From Thalassobius sp. Cn5-15 (GTDB lineage: Bacteria > Pseudomonadota > Alphaproteobacteria > Rhodobacterales > Rhodobacteraceae), in NCBI RefSeq assembly GCF_022347685.1, contig NZ_JAKRGF010000006.1:1-64000 (forward strand): a stretch of 64,000 nucleotides of DNA, given 5' to 3'. The translations under genes and the position numbers were made by a program. Positions 53,006 through 61,790 of the stretch are shown here, piece after piece. The notes beneath the pieces were generated by a model. It was given only the letters and a program-made list of their open reading frames with translations. It did not search any database and was not told where the DNA came from. Positions within the stretch are counted from its first letter, which is position 1. Each line of letters starts with the position of its first letter.

Positions 53006-53559
53006 GGATTGTTGCCGGACGGTTCAAAGGCCGGGCTTTGGCTGCGGTGGGTAAAGGCGATCCCGGTGCTCACCTGCGCCCGACCACAGACCGCACCCGT
53101 GAAAGCCTGTTCAACATGCTGGGCGGTGGCCGTTTTGGCGATCCTATTGAGGATGCCCGCGTGCTGGATCTGTTTGCTGGCACCGGCGCCTTGGGCTTGG
53201 AGGCACTCAGTCGTGGGGCGGCGCACGTGACCTTTGTGGATGACGGGCGCAAATCCAATGCACTGCTGAAGGAAAACATTCGCATTTGCGAAGCCCGTGC
53301 AGAGGTGCAGGTCATTCGCCGCGATGCGCGTAAGCTGCCGGAAAACTCTGGCGCGCCTTATGACCTGATCTTCCTTGATCCACCCTACGGCAAGGGTCTG
53401 GGCGAACAGGCGCTAGAGACGGCGCTGGCAGGTGGCTGGATTGCAGACGGTGCGCTGATCGTCTGGGAAGAAAGCGCCGCGATTACCGTGCCAGATGCGC
53501 TGACTTATCTGGATGACCGCCGCTACGGCGACACGACCATCACGATTTTGGAGCTTTAA
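53002..53559 (+). CDS. rsmD: 16S rRNA (guanine966-N2)-methyltransferase RsmD
   Basis: The 185-residue protein starts MRIVAGRFKGRAL, has RPTTDRTRESLFNML, VLDLFAGTGALGLEALSRGA (SAM site) and LIFLDPPYGKG, the NPPY-type motif of N2-guanine methyltransferases. It modifies G966 of 16S rRNA. It follows a ferredoxin reductase, an unrelated partner. Confidence 0.95.
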   Translation: MRIVAGRFKGRALAAVGKGDPGAHLRPTTDRTRESLFNMLGGGRFGDPIEDARVLDLFAGTGALGLEALSRGAAHVTFVDDGRKSNALLKENIRICEARAEVQVIRRDARKLPENSGAPYDLIFLDPPYGKGLGEQALETALAGGWIADGALIVWEESAAITVPDALTYLDDRRYGDTTITILEL

Positions 53560-53574
53560 TCCGGCGCCAAACAA

Positions 53575-53601
53575 AAGGCCCGCAGATCAATGCCGGGCCT
53601 T
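53575..53601. terminator. bidirectional terminator after rsmD
   Basis: AAGGCCCG (53575-53582) pairs with CGGGCCTT (53594-53601) around an 11-base loop and is followed by TGTTTATTT. It lies between convergent rsmD (stop 53559) and the HIT gene (stop 53624). Confidence 0.8.
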
Positions 53602-53623
53602 GTTTATTTGCGTTCGCCTTCGC

Positions 53624-54007
53624 TCATTCCGCCTTTGCCAGCATGCGGCCCAGCCAGCGACCGCCAAGGATATGCACATGCAGGTGCGGCACCTCTTGGA
53701 CGCCGTTTTCACCGGCATTGGAAATCGCACGGAACCCATCGCCACCTGCGCCTGGTTGCACCTCCATCATCTTGCACACTTCGCCCACCGCACGGGTGAA
53801 GCCGACGATTTCAGCGTCAGATGCCTCCAAAGCGAAGTGATCGTAGCAGACATAGGGGCCTTTGGGGATCACCAGCACATGCACTGGTGCCTGCGGTTGG
53901 ATGTCATGGAAAGCCAGCGCATGTTCGGTTTCCAGAACGGTTTTGTTCGGGATCTCACCGCGCAGGATTTTGGCAAAGATGTTTTGGTCGTCATAGACAT
54001 AAGCCAT
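53624..54007 (-). CDS. HIT family protein (HinT-like)
   Basis: The 127-residue protein has the histidine-triad motif HLHVHILGG and the N-terminal DDQNIFAKILRGEIP of HinT/PKCI-type purine nucleoside phosphoramidases. It hydrolyses AMP-amine or AMP-lysine conjugates. It starts 8 bases after the stop of the glycosyltransferase gene on the same strand. Confidence 0.95.
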   Translation of the reverse strand: MAYVYDDQNIFAKILRGEIPNKTVLETEHALAFHDIQPQAPVHVLVIPKGPYVCYDHFALEASDAEIVGFTRAVGEVCKMMEVQPGAGGDGFRAISNAGENGVQEVPHLHVHILGGRWLGRMLAKAE

Positions 54008-54015
54008 GGGGCACC

Positions 54016-55593
54016 TCAGTCGGAAAACAGGTAGTCGATATCCACGATGTCATGCGCCTTGGCCTCTGGAATGGCAAGAAAATGCGACAGCGCACGAGCA
54101 TGTTCATCACGGTTTTCATATTCGCGCAGATAGTCGTGATTGCCAAAGTTCGAATCGCGGATCTGATCGCTTTCAAACGCAAGATCGTGACGGATCGTTG
54201 GCAACAGGCGTTCCAGCGTTTCCTGTGGTGTCTGTTCGCCTGCCAGACCAATGCGCATGGCGTGGCCTTTCAGGTAGTCCTCAGAGAAGTTGACGTCGAT
54301 TTCCAGCAGGCGAGTGGTCGACCGGTCGCCACAGAAGTCGCGCAGCAGATCCAGCGCCTCGGGGTCCAGACAGATGATCAGACGGTTAGTGTCAAAGTAA
54401 TCGAACAGCATCCGCATCATGGACCGGCGGTGGCGGTGACGCTTGCCGATGGTCTTCTGAATGCCGCCCAGATCGGGCAGGGGGGTGCCCTCCTCGTTGA
54501 AGAGATATTCGATGGCAGGAATATTGGTGTGCTGGCGGATTTGCTCCACCAGCCGTTTGGCGACGTGCCACTTCTTGCAGATAACGATCAGCAATTCGCG
54601 CTCGCGTCCCAACGAGCTTTCGGTTTCCCAGAATCGCAGCCCAAATCTGCGTCCGACGCGGCCCCGTCCGGTGAGGAACTTGAACAGGCTGCGCCCCTCG
54701 CCTGAGATTTTGAATTCCACCCCCTCAGCGGCGTAAAGCGCCCCCAGACGCGCCCGTAATTCCCGCGCTTCTGGGCTGATTTTACGCGCAAATAGGAAAT
54801 CCTGGCTGAGCAGCATGTCATAGTGATCGTTGTAAAAGGAAACTGGCATCCCATAGTCAGTGAACATCAGGAAAGTCAGAGTGCGGCTTTCAATCTCTGT
54901 CTCGGGCACCAGATGGCGCACCAGAGTCTGAAAGAAGGTTTCGTCCGGAATCCATGTGGTCGCAAAAAACGCCATAACGTCTTTGCGCTTTTTGGTGAAT
55001 TCAACGATCCACTCGATTGTGCGGCGTCGCAGGCACCACCACTGACTGCCGATCTGTACCTGAATATCGGCGGGAATCTCGCGTTCCAGACCGAATCTTT
55101 TTTGCAGTTCGTAGGCCCAGTAGTAGCGTTTCGGCTGGGTTCGTTCGTTGAAGTAGTGGCGATAGATCAGCCGGTCCTCTTTCATGCCGGTCTTGATCCA
55201 GTCGCTTTCAAAGAAATCGAAGCTTTCGATATAGTCGCGGTCGTTGTTTTGCAGGAAATCGTGGATGTATTCGGCGGATTTGATCGCCATGCAGTCGCCG
55301 GACAGCATGTAAAAATGGGTGGCGCGCGGGAATGCGTCCAATGCGGTTTCGATCGCATTCAGCGACGCTTGCACCAGTGACCATTCCCCCCAGCCGCATT
55401 TGATGCGCTTTTTGGCGAAGGTGACGTTGGGATTGTCCTTCAGCGCCTCTGTGATGGTCTGAAAATCTCCCGGTTTGGCACGTGCGTCAAAGTGGATCGA
55501 CATGTAGTCGCCCGCAGCTGTCAGGCGTTCAGCCTGTTGGATGATCGCCTCTGGTTCTTTATGGCACAGCAGGATGAACGCAATTCTTGCCAT
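54016..55593 (-). CDS. glycosyltransferase family 14-like (DUF5928) protein
   Basis: From ATG 55593 (MARIAFILLCHKEPEAI) the 525-residue protein has the core-2/I-branching (GT14) signature: HFDARAKPGDF, THFYMLSGDCMAIKSAEYIHDFL, IGSQWWCLRRRTIEWI and WIPDETFFQTLVRHL. The rest (about 300-525) is a DUF5928-like C-terminal domain with EEGTPLPDLGG. GT14 enzymes add beta-1,6-linked sugars. It is divergent to a sulfotransferase gene 148 bases away; I infer a shared role in a sulfated surface glycan. Confidence 0.88.
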   Translation of the reverse strand: MARIAFILLCHKEPEAIIQQAERLTAAGDYMSIHFDARAKPGDFQTITEALKDNPNVTFAKKRIKCGWGEWSLVQASLNAIETALDAFPRATHFYMLSGDCMAIKSAEYIHDFLQNNDRDYIESFDFFESDWIKTGMKEDRLIYRHYFNERTQPKRYYWAYELQKRFGLEREIPADIQVQIGSQWWCLRRRTIEWIVEFTKKRKDVMAFFATTWIPDETFFQTLVRHLVPETEIESRTLTFLMFTDYGMPVSFYNDHYDMLLSQDFLFARKISPEARELRARLGALYAAEGVEFKISGEGRSLFKFLTGRGRVGRRFGLRFWETESSLGRERELLIVICKKWHVAKRLVEQIRQHTNIPAIEYLFNEEGTPLPDLGGIQKTIGKRHRHRRSMMRMLFDYFDTNRLIICLDPEALDLLRDFCGDRSTTRLLEIDVNFSEDYLKGHAMRIGLAGEQTPQETLERLLPTIRHDLAFESDQIRDSNFGNHDYLREYENRDEHARALSHFLAIPEAKAHDIVDIDYLFSD

Positions 55594-55741
55594 TTGTGGA
55601 AACGATCGCCTCTTTTTATCTTGATTGTTTACATAGATACGGCGGAACGACGATTGAATAAACCTGTTAACTTTGCTTTTGTGAACAAAAGCATAAAGTT
55701 CCGCCCCCTCAGCGGGGCATGGCCAAGGAGGCAAGAGCGAA

Positions 55742-56560
55742 ATGGGGTTTCCCGGCACCTGGATGACCGAGAGCGAGAGTGTTGTTTACCGCGTGGTTCC
55801 CAAATGCGCCTGTTCGACCATCGGACAGATCATGTTCTATTCGGATCATGGTGAATTTTTTGATGGCGATATTCACGACGCCAAGGCTGGCATGCACAAG
55901 TGGGCCCTGCCGGAAAGTCAGGCGCCGATCATCGACAACATAGAGCACCAGCGTTCCTACGCCTTTACCTGCGTGCGCAATCCTTACACCCGCATTTTGT
56001 CGAGTTTCTTTGACAAGATCTGCGGTATTCAGCGGAATGGCCGTCGTTATCGCGGCAATCTGGTGCCTTTGCTTATTCAGAAGTATGGCATTGAGGTCGG
56101 TGGTGATGATGGCAAGCAAGAATTTGACCAGATCGCTAGTTTCCGCCGCTTCCTGCTGTTTGCACGCGATACCATCCGTTGGCGCAAACCGATGGATCCT
56201 GACATTCACTGGTCAGCAATGTCGGGCCATGTGTCGACCTTTATCGCCAATGGTGGGCGCTACGATAAGATCTTTTGGACTGAGGATTTCAATGGCGGCA
56301 TGCAAGAGGTGCTGGACAGTATCGAAACCCCGCATGCGGTGGACCTGGCCCAGATCCCGCGGTTCAATGAATCCGAAGGTCACGGCCCCAAACGCGCCCA
56401 TCCGGTGGCAGATTACTTCGATGATCTGTCGATGCATCTGGTTTACGAAATCTACAAACGTGATTTCGATCTTTTTAAATACGATTTCGAAAATCCGGGT
56501 AACAAGATGCCTATTGGCGAGATTGATCTGGATGAGGTGCACGCCAAACTTGGCGACTGA
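55742..56560 (+). CDS. sulfotransferase family 2 protein
   Basis: The 272-residue protein has the PAPS 5'-phosphosulfate loop RVVPKCACSTIGQ and the 3'-phosphate-binding FTCVRNPYTRILSSF, as in carbohydrate sulfotransferases of the HNK-1/chondroitin 4-O type. There is no signal or membrane segment, so it is cytoplasmic or peripheral. It is divergent from the GT14-like gene. A sulfated exopolysaccharide or lipid is the likely product (inference). Confidence 0.9.
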   Translation: MGFPGTWMTESESVVYRVVPKCACSTIGQIMFYSDHGEFFDGDIHDAKAGMHKWALPESQAPIIDNIEHQRSYAFTCVRNPYTRILSSFFDKICGIQRNGRRYRGNLVPLLIQKYGIEVGGDDGKQEFDQIASFRRFLLFARDTIRWRKPMDPDIHWSAMSGHVSTFIANGGRYDKIFWTEDFNGGMQEVLDSIETPHAVDLAQIPRFNESEGHGPKRAHPVADYFDDLSMHLVYEIYKRDFDLFKYDFENPGNKMPIGEIDLDEVHAKLGD

Positions 56561-56592
56561 TCGCCTCTTTGGCTGATCGACATGAATATTAA

Positions 56593-56620
56593 AACGGCCG
56601 CAGGAAACTCTGCGGCCGTT
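56593..56620. terminator. bidirectional terminator after the sulfotransferase gene
   Basis: AACGGCCGCAG (56593-56603) pairs perfectly with CTGCGGCCGTT (56610-56620) around a 6-base loop. It lies between convergent genes ending at 56560 and 56651 and has A residues on its left side. Confidence 0.83.
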
Positions 56621-56650
56621 GGCGTTTCAGGTGATGCGTTTACCTGTGTG

Positions 56651-57181
56651 TCAGGCGGTGGCAGTTGCCTTGAGCAGTGCTGTCAACTCTTCCAGACCGG
56701 CGCGGTAGCGATCGTTGGTCAGCTTGCCGGATTCATCAAACTCATGGTACGCGCCAGACACATTGACCGCAGGGCCGGTAACCACATTGGCGCGCAGCGG
56801 GGTCAGGAATTGGCGCAGGATGAACATCGCGGTCTCGCCGCCAGTGCGCCCTGCTGCTGCAGACATTACAGCAACGGGCTTGCCCGCCATAACACCGCGG
56901 CTGTCACGGCTGATCCAGTCCAGCGCGTTCTTCAGAACCCCGGGAGGCGCCTTGTTGTATTCAGGGGTGGAGATCAGGATGGCCTCTGCCGCCAGAATCT
57001 GATCGGCCAGCGTGACAACTGATTGCGGCAGGCCCTCTGCGGCCTCTAGGTCGCCATCATAAAGCGGCAGGTTCAGGTCCGCTTCGACGACGTCGCCGCC
57101 GTAAAGCGCAGCCGCTTCGGTCACCAGTTTGCGGTTCACACTGTCGCGGCGCAGGGCGCCGGAAATGGTCAGGACGGTCAT
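56651..57181 (-). CDS. NAD(P)H-dependent FMN reductase
   Basis: The 176-residue flavodoxin-fold protein has TISGALRRDSVNRKL (FMN phosphate loop), LISTPEYNKAPPGVLKNALDWISR (GTPEYN-type motif) and KPVAVMSAAAGRTGGETA. It reduces FMN, quinones or chromate with NAD(P)H. It stands alone with a normal start at 57181. Confidence 0.92.
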   Translation of the reverse strand: MTVLTISGALRRDSVNRKLVTEAAALYGGDVVEADLNLPLYDGDLEAAEGLPQSVVTLADQILAAEAILISTPEYNKAPPGVLKNALDWISRDSRGVMAGKPVAVMSAAAGRTGGETAMFILRQFLTPLRANVVTGPAVNVSGAYHEFDESGKLTNDRYRAGLEELTALLKATATA

Positions 57182-57340
57182 CGAATTCTCCTACAAAACT
57201 ATTCGCGTTGAGGGGAAGATGACCTGTTCGTAATTGAAAAGAAATAGAGGTGATCGCAGTATTGCTGTGCTTATATGCACAGACAGGCCATTTTATTGTT
57301 CCCAAAGTATCCTGAGGGCTGGAATGGTGCGTTGGCAAAG

Positions 57341-57359
57341 AAGGGGGGGCTGCCCCCTT
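57341..57359 (-). terminator. ompA-like gene terminator
   Basis: AAGGGGG (57341-57347) pairs with CCCCCTT (57353-57359) around GGCTG; on the minus strand it is followed by CTTCTTTG. It lies 21 bases beyond the stop of the OmpA-family gene. Confidence 0.7.
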
Positions 57360-57379
57360 CCTCGCCAGATGTCTCTGCC

Positions 57380-58036
57380 TTAGTTCGGCAGGATTACGAT
57401 ATCCACGCGACGGTTCTGTGCACGGCCTTCGGGTGTTAGGTTCGATGCCACAGGCTGGTCCTCACCGCGACCGATGGGACGGATCCGGCGGTCGCTGACA
57501 CCGCTGTCGACCAGAATCGCCGCGACCGAATTAGCACGGCGCTGGCTGAGGTCCAGGTTATATTCCGCCGAACCGGTGTTGTCGGTGTGGCCCAGTACCT
57601 GCACGGTGCTTTCGGGGTAGCGGTTCAGGCTGGTCGCCACAGCGGCTAGATCGTCGCGCAAAGCACCCGACACAAAGGTGCTGTCCACGGCAAACAGGAT
57701 GTCCTGCGGCATGGTCACGATCAGGCGTTCGCCGGTATTCGTAATGCTGACGCGGTTATCAAGGCTCTGACGCAATTCTGCCTCTTGGGCGTCCAGACGC
57801 TGGCCGATCAGGCCGCCAGCGGTTGCGCCAACGATGCCACCGATGATGGCCCCTTTTTTGTTGTCGTCAGCAACGATTGCGCCCGACACTGCCCCAACCA
57901 GACCGCCAATGATGGCCGCTTCGCGGGTGTTTTTGTTGGGATCTTCTTCGCCCAAGTAACGCGCGTCCACACAGGCGGTTACGGTCAGAAGGGATGCGCC
58001 AGCTGTCAGCAGCGCCAATTTCGATGCTCTCATCAT
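57380..58036 (-). CDS. OmpA family lipoprotein with glycine-zipper
   Basis: The 218-residue protein has a lipobox signal (ASLLTVTAC), two glycine-zipper stretches (AAIIGGLVGAVSGAIVADD and GAIIGGIVGATAGGLIG) and a C-terminal OmpA/MotB peptidoglycan-binding domain (VQVLGHTDNTGSAEYNLDLSQRRANSVAAIL, GRGEDQPVASN, EGRAQNRRVDI). It is anchored in the outer membrane and contacts peptidoglycan, resembling YiaD/OprF-type lipoproteins. It is monocistronic. Confidence 0.93.
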   Translation of the reverse strand: MMRASKLALLTAGASLLTVTACVDARYLGEEDPNKNTREAAIIGGLVGAVSGAIVADDNKKGAIIGGIVGATAGGLIGQRLDAQEAELRQSLDNRVSITNTGERLIVTMPQDILFAVDSTFVSGALRDDLAAVATSLNRYPESTVQVLGHTDNTGSAEYNLDLSQRRANSVAAILVDSGVSDRRIRPIGRGEDQPVASNLTPEGRAQNRRVDIVILPN

Positions 58037-58186
58037 AGTCTATGCCTCATTGTTATCCGCCGCGGGTCTTAGCCCAAGCGGGACGGCGGTATCATAGACG
58101 TGTAATATAAGGAATTGACCAGATCAGGGGGAAAAACTCGGCAGTATTCCGCGCAAATCTGCGTGAAATGCCTTATGAACATTGGC

Positions 58187-59041
58187 TCAGGCGGCGCTTT
58201 CGGACGGCTGTGCCTCTGCGCGCGCGCCTTCATAGGCCAGAAGGGCACGTTTGACTGGCAATCCCCAGTGATAGCCGCCTAATGCGCCCGATTTGCGCAG
58301 GGCGCGATGGCAGGGAATCAGCCAACTGACCGGATTGCGCCCCACCGCAGTGCCCACGGCCCGCACCGCACGGGGGCTGCCGATGGATTGCGCAATTTCG
58401 GAATAGGTGGTGACTTGTCCCGCTGGCACGCGCAAGAGTGCCTCCCACACTTTGATCTGCAGCGGGCTGCCGATCATATGTAGACGGGTTTCCCCCCGTT
58501 CGGCAAAGGCGGTATCGACCCACGGCTGCAACGGCGCCGCATCCTCCACAAAACGTGCCTTGGGCCAGCGCCCTTGCAGGTCCGCGATTGACGCCTCCAC
58601 CCCCATTTCCGCACCAAAGCCTAGGCCGCACATGCCACGGTCGGTTCCCATAACCAGGGCAGGGCCAAAGGGACTGTCAAACCAATGCTGATAGATGGTC
58701 AGGCCCTCGCCACCCTTGGCATACTCACCGGGGCTCATCGCTTCCCAGCGGACAAACAGATCGTGCAGACGGCCGGTGCCGGACAGGCCCACCTCTTGGC
58801 TCACATCAAGCGTGGTCATGTGGTTGCGCAGCAGGGATTTGGCGTGATCCAGCGTCAGGTATTGTTGATAGCGTTTGGGGGACACGCCAACCCAACGGGA
58901 AAACAGCCGTTGGAAATGAGCCGGGCTCATATCCAACTGTGCTGCCAGATCGCCAAGGCTCTGCTGGCTGCCGCCTTCGTCAATCAGCGAGATGGCGCGG
59001 CGCATGACCTGATAGTGATAACTTTGATCGGCGTCAGACAT
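58187..59041 (-). CDS. AraC-HTH/O6-methylguanine-DNA methyltransferase (Ada-like)
   Basis: From ATG 59041 the 284-residue protein has an AraC-type HTH (about 15-105: SLGDLAAQLDMSPAHFQRLFSRWVGVSPKRYQQYL) fused to an Ogt domain with SPLQIKVWEALLRVPAGQVTTYSEIA, GNPVSWLIPCHR-like NPVSWLIPCHRALRKSGALGGYHWG (alkyl-acceptor Cys in PCHR). It lacks the N-terminal zinc domain of E. coli Ada (no CxxC phosphotriester acceptor), so it repairs O6-alkylguanine and may regulate differently. It is divergent from the serine hydrolase gene. Confidence 0.93.
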   Translation of the reverse strand: MSDADQSYHYQVMRRAISLIDEGGSQQSLGDLAAQLDMSPAHFQRLFSRWVGVSPKRYQQYLTLDHAKSLLRNHMTTLDVSQEVGLSGTGRLHDLFVRWEAMSPGEYAKGGEGLTIYQHWFDSPFGPALVMGTDRGMCGLGFGAEMGVEASIADLQGRWPKARFVEDAAPLQPWVDTAFAERGETRLHMIGSPLQIKVWEALLRVPAGQVTTYSEIAQSIGSPRAVRAVGTAVGRNPVSWLIPCHRALRKSGALGGYHWGLPVKRALLAYEGARAEAQPSESAA

Positions 59042-59136
59042 TGGTGGTCCCTTTCGTTGCATTGACACTAGTGCGGCCCGGATCGACAGACGACCCGAAA
59101 CTTGCGCAAGTGGCACAAACTTCGCATGACTGTCAT

Positions 59137-60015
59137 ATGACTGATCGTTTTCTCTCTGCCGCGCTGGACGTGAACGGCACGCTGATCCGCGACGACGCGC
59201 CGGATGCGCTGCTGCCGTGGTGGAGTTTTACCAAAACCCTGATTGCCGCCTGCGTGATGATCCGCGCCCGCGACGGTTTCATGGATCTGGATGCTACCCT
59301 GCCAGGGCGGGCCTATAGTCTGCGCCAGTTGATGGCTCACACCGCTGGGCTGCGCGATTACGGCACGGTCGGCCCCTATCATCAGGCGGTTGCGGCGGGG
59401 GAGAACCCGTGGCCGGTGGCAAAATTGCTGGAAGCGTCGCGCGCCGACGATCTATTTGGCGCCCCGGGGACGAAATGGAGTTATTCCAACATCGGCTATA
59501 TGTTTCTGCGTTTCGCGTTGGAGGTGAGTGAAGGGGCTCCTTTGGGCGACATTATCCACCGTCGCCTGATCGCGCCGCTTGACCTGCGCACGCCGCGTCT
59601 GGCGATTGCGCGCGGAGACTTCGCGGATCTGCATTGGGATGCGGGCGGGTATCACCCCGGTTGGGTTTATCACGGCTGCATGATGGGATCTGCTGCAGAT
59701 GCGGCGCGGCTGCTACACGCGCTGCTACAGGGCGATCTGCTGACAGCTGCGGAGCGGCAGCAAATGATGGAACTGTCGCTGAATGGAAAAGCGATCCAAG
59801 GCCGGATTTGGCAGACTACGGGCTACGGTCTGGGTCTGATGATTGGCCATACACAGGCGCATGGTTTGGCGATTGGTCACGCCGGTGCGGGGCCGTTTTC
59901 TGGCAATCTGGTGGCGTATTTCCCCGCTGCGGGTAAAATCGTTGCCAGCTTCGCCAAAGGGGGAGATGAAACGCCTGCGGAATGGGAGGCCTTGCGCGTG
60001 CTGTCTGCCCGTTGA
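59137..60015 (+). CDS. serine hydrolase, beta-lactamase family (class C-like)
   Basis: From ATG 59137 the 292-residue protein has SFTKTLIAACVM (SxxK, catalytic Ser-Lys), the YxN motif in KWSYSNIGYM, MAHTAGLRDYG and GHAGAGPFSGNLVAYFP (third motif HAG). It resembles D-aminopeptidases/esterases of the beta-lactamase clan more than true beta-lactamases. It is unusually short at the N-terminus: the SxxK Ser lies at about residue 30, and there is no signal peptide, so it is cytoplasmic or starts upstream. It is divergent to the Ada-like gene. Confidence 0.85.
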   Translation: MTDRFLSAALDVNGTLIRDDAPDALLPWWSFTKTLIAACVMIRARDGFMDLDATLPGRAYSLRQLMAHTAGLRDYGTVGPYHQAVAAGENPWPVAKLLEASRADDLFGAPGTKWSYSNIGYMFLRFALEVSEGAPLGDIIHRRLIAPLDLRTPRLAIARGDFADLHWDAGGYHPGWVYHGCMMGSAADAARLLHALLQGDLLTAAERQQMMELSLNGKAIQGRIWQTTGYGLGLMIGHTQAHGLAIGHAGAGPFSGNLVAYFPAAGKIVASFAKGGDETPAEWEALRVLSAR

Positions 60016-60093
60016 AAAACAGGGGCCAAGGGGTTACTGGGGAACCTCACCACTGATCCAGCCAGCCACACGCCAACCGCATTGGATACCGCC

Positions 60094-60738
60094 ATGGCCA
60101 AACAGCTCGACTATCACACGATCCGCGAAATTTTTACCCGTTTTCAGGCGTCAGAGCCGGAACCGAAGGGCGAACTGGACCATGTAAACGCCTATACGCT
60201 GGTGGTTGCCGTCGCACTGTCCGCGCAGGCCACCGATAAGGGTGTGAACAAGGCGACCGCCGCGCTGTTCAAAATCGCTGACACCCCGCAAAAGATGCTG
60301 GATCTGGGCGAAGAGCAACTGATCGAACACATCAAAACAATCGGCCTTTTCCGCAATAAGGCAAAGAACGTGATCAAGATGTCGCGCATTCTGGTCGATA
60401 ACTATGGTGGAGAGGTGCCTTGCAGCCGCGCCGCATTAGAAAGTCTGCCGGGCGTGGGCCGCAAAACCGCCAATGTGGTTCTGAACATGTGGTGGCAATA
60501 TCCCGCACAGGCGGTGGACACTCATATCTTTCGGTTCGGCAACCGCTCAGGCGTTTGCCCGGGCAAGGATGTGGTTGCGGTCGAACGCGCGATCGAGGAT
60601 CACATACCCGTCGATTTTCAACAACACGCCCATCACTGGATGATCCTGCACGGGCGCTACATCTGCACAGCACGCAAGCCCAAATGCAACGCATGCCACG
60701 TCCGTGACCTGTGCCAATTTGAGGAAAAAACCCCATGA
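60094..60738 (+). CDS. nth: endonuclease III
   Basis: From ATG 60094 the 214-residue protein has the helix-hairpin-helix LPGVGRKTANVVLN with catalytic Lys124, the catalytic Asp in VDTHIFRFGN and the C-terminal [4Fe-4S] cluster motif with four Cys (CTARKPKCNACHVRDLC, spacing 6-2-5). It removes oxidised pyrimidines in base excision repair and cuts abasic sites. It overlaps the adenosine kinase gene by 4 bases. Confidence 0.96.
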   Translation: MAKQLDYHTIREIFTRFQASEPEPKGELDHVNAYTLVVAVALSAQATDKGVNKATAALFKIADTPQKMLDLGEEQLIEHIKTIGLFRNKAKNVIKMSRILVDNYGGEVPCSRAALESLPGVGRKTANVVLNMWWQYPAQAVDTHIFRFGNRSGVCPGKDVVAVERAIEDHIPVDFQQHAHHWMILHGRYICTARKPKCNACHVRDLCQFEEKTP

Positions 60739-61721
60739 AGAAATATCAGGTTGTCGGCATCGGCAACGCCATCGTTGATGTGATCAGCCAGTCTGATGAC
60801 AGCTTTCTGGATCTGATGGGCATCCAGAAAGGCATCATGCAACTTGTCGAGCGTGAGCGCGGTGAGCTGCTCTATGGTGCGATGGAGAACCGCAAGCAGG
60901 TGCCTGGTGGATCGGTCGCCAACACGCTGGCGGGTCTGGGAAACCTGGGTCTGACCACCGGCTTTATCGGTCGTGTACATGATGACGCGTTGGGCCGGTT
61001 TTACGCGGATGAAATGGCGAAGGGTGGATCGACCTTTGTGAACCCGCCGGTTGCGGGTGGTGAACTGCCCACCTCGCGTTCGATGATCTTTGTGTCGCCG
61101 GATGGGGAACGGTCGATGAACACGTACCTCGGCATCTCGTCCGAATTGGGGCCGGAGGATGTGTCCGACGATGTGGCCGGTGAGGCAGAGATCTTGTTCC
61201 TTGAAGGCTACCTTTACGATAAGCCCAAGGGCAAAGAGGCGTTTGAACGCGCGGCCAAGCTTTGTCAGGCCGCAGGCGGCAAGGCAGGCATCGCGCTGTC
61301 TGACCCCTTCTGTGTGGACCGTCATCGCGACGATTTCCGCCGCTTGGTGAAGGAGCTGGACTACGTGATCGGCAACGAACACGAATGGGCCTCGCTCTAC
61401 GAAACTGATCTGTCGACCGCGCTGGAACTGGCGGCGCAGGACGCGGGCATGGTGGTCTGTACGCGTGGCGGCCATGACGTCGTGCTGTTACGCGGGGACG
61501 AACAGGTATCTGTGCCCGTCACCGAGGTGACGCCGGTTGATGCGACAGGCGCAGGCGATCAGTTTGCAGCGGGTTTTCTCTATGGCTACGCAACCGGCGC
61601 CTCGCTTGAAGTGGCGGGCCGCATGGGGATCGTCGCTGCCGCAGAGGTGATCGGCCATTATGGTGCGCGACCAGAGGCAAACCTGCCCGCGCTGTTCCGT
61701 GAGGCAGGTCTGATCGACTGA
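60735..61721 (+). CDS. PfkB family adenosine kinase
   Basis: The 328-residue ribokinase-fold protein has the N-terminal GIGNAIVDVISQ, PGGSVANTLAGLG, and the C-terminal PVDATGAGDQFAAGFLYG anion hole/catalytic Asp. The NAIVDV start and SRSMIFVSPDGERSMNTYLG are features of bacterial adenosine kinases, which phosphorylate adenosine to AMP; other purine or sugar substrates cannot be excluded. It is coupled to nth by an ATGA overlap and followed by a strong terminator. Confidence 0.9.
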   Translation: MKKYQVVGIGNAIVDVISQSDDSFLDLMGIQKGIMQLVERERGELLYGAMENRKQVPGGSVANTLAGLGNLGLTTGFIGRVHDDALGRFYADEMAKGGSTFVNPPVAGGELPTSRSMIFVSPDGERSMNTYLGISSELGPEDVSDDVAGEAEILFLEGYLYDKPKGKEAFERAAKLCQAAGGKAGIALSDPFCVDRHRDDFRRLVKELDYVIGNEHEWASLYETDLSTALELAAQDAGMVVCTRGGHDVVLLRGDEQVSVPVTEVTPVDATGAGDQFAAGFLYGYATGASLEVAGRMGIVAAAEVIGHYGARPEANLPALFREAGLID

Positions 61722-61747
61722 TTTTGCTAGAATCTTTGAGGTTTTGG

Positions 61748-61773
61748 AAAGGGACGTTGTGGCGTCCCTTTTT
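61748..61773 (+). terminator. rho-independent terminator after adenosine kinase
   Basis: AAAGGGACG (61748-61756) pairs perfectly with CGTCCCTTT (61763-61771) around TTGTGG and is followed by TT then CATTG. It begins 27 bases after the adenosine kinase stop and can also serve the convergent oxidoreductase gene. Confidence 0.9.
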
Positions 61774-61790
61774 CATTGTGTGTTGCGTGC

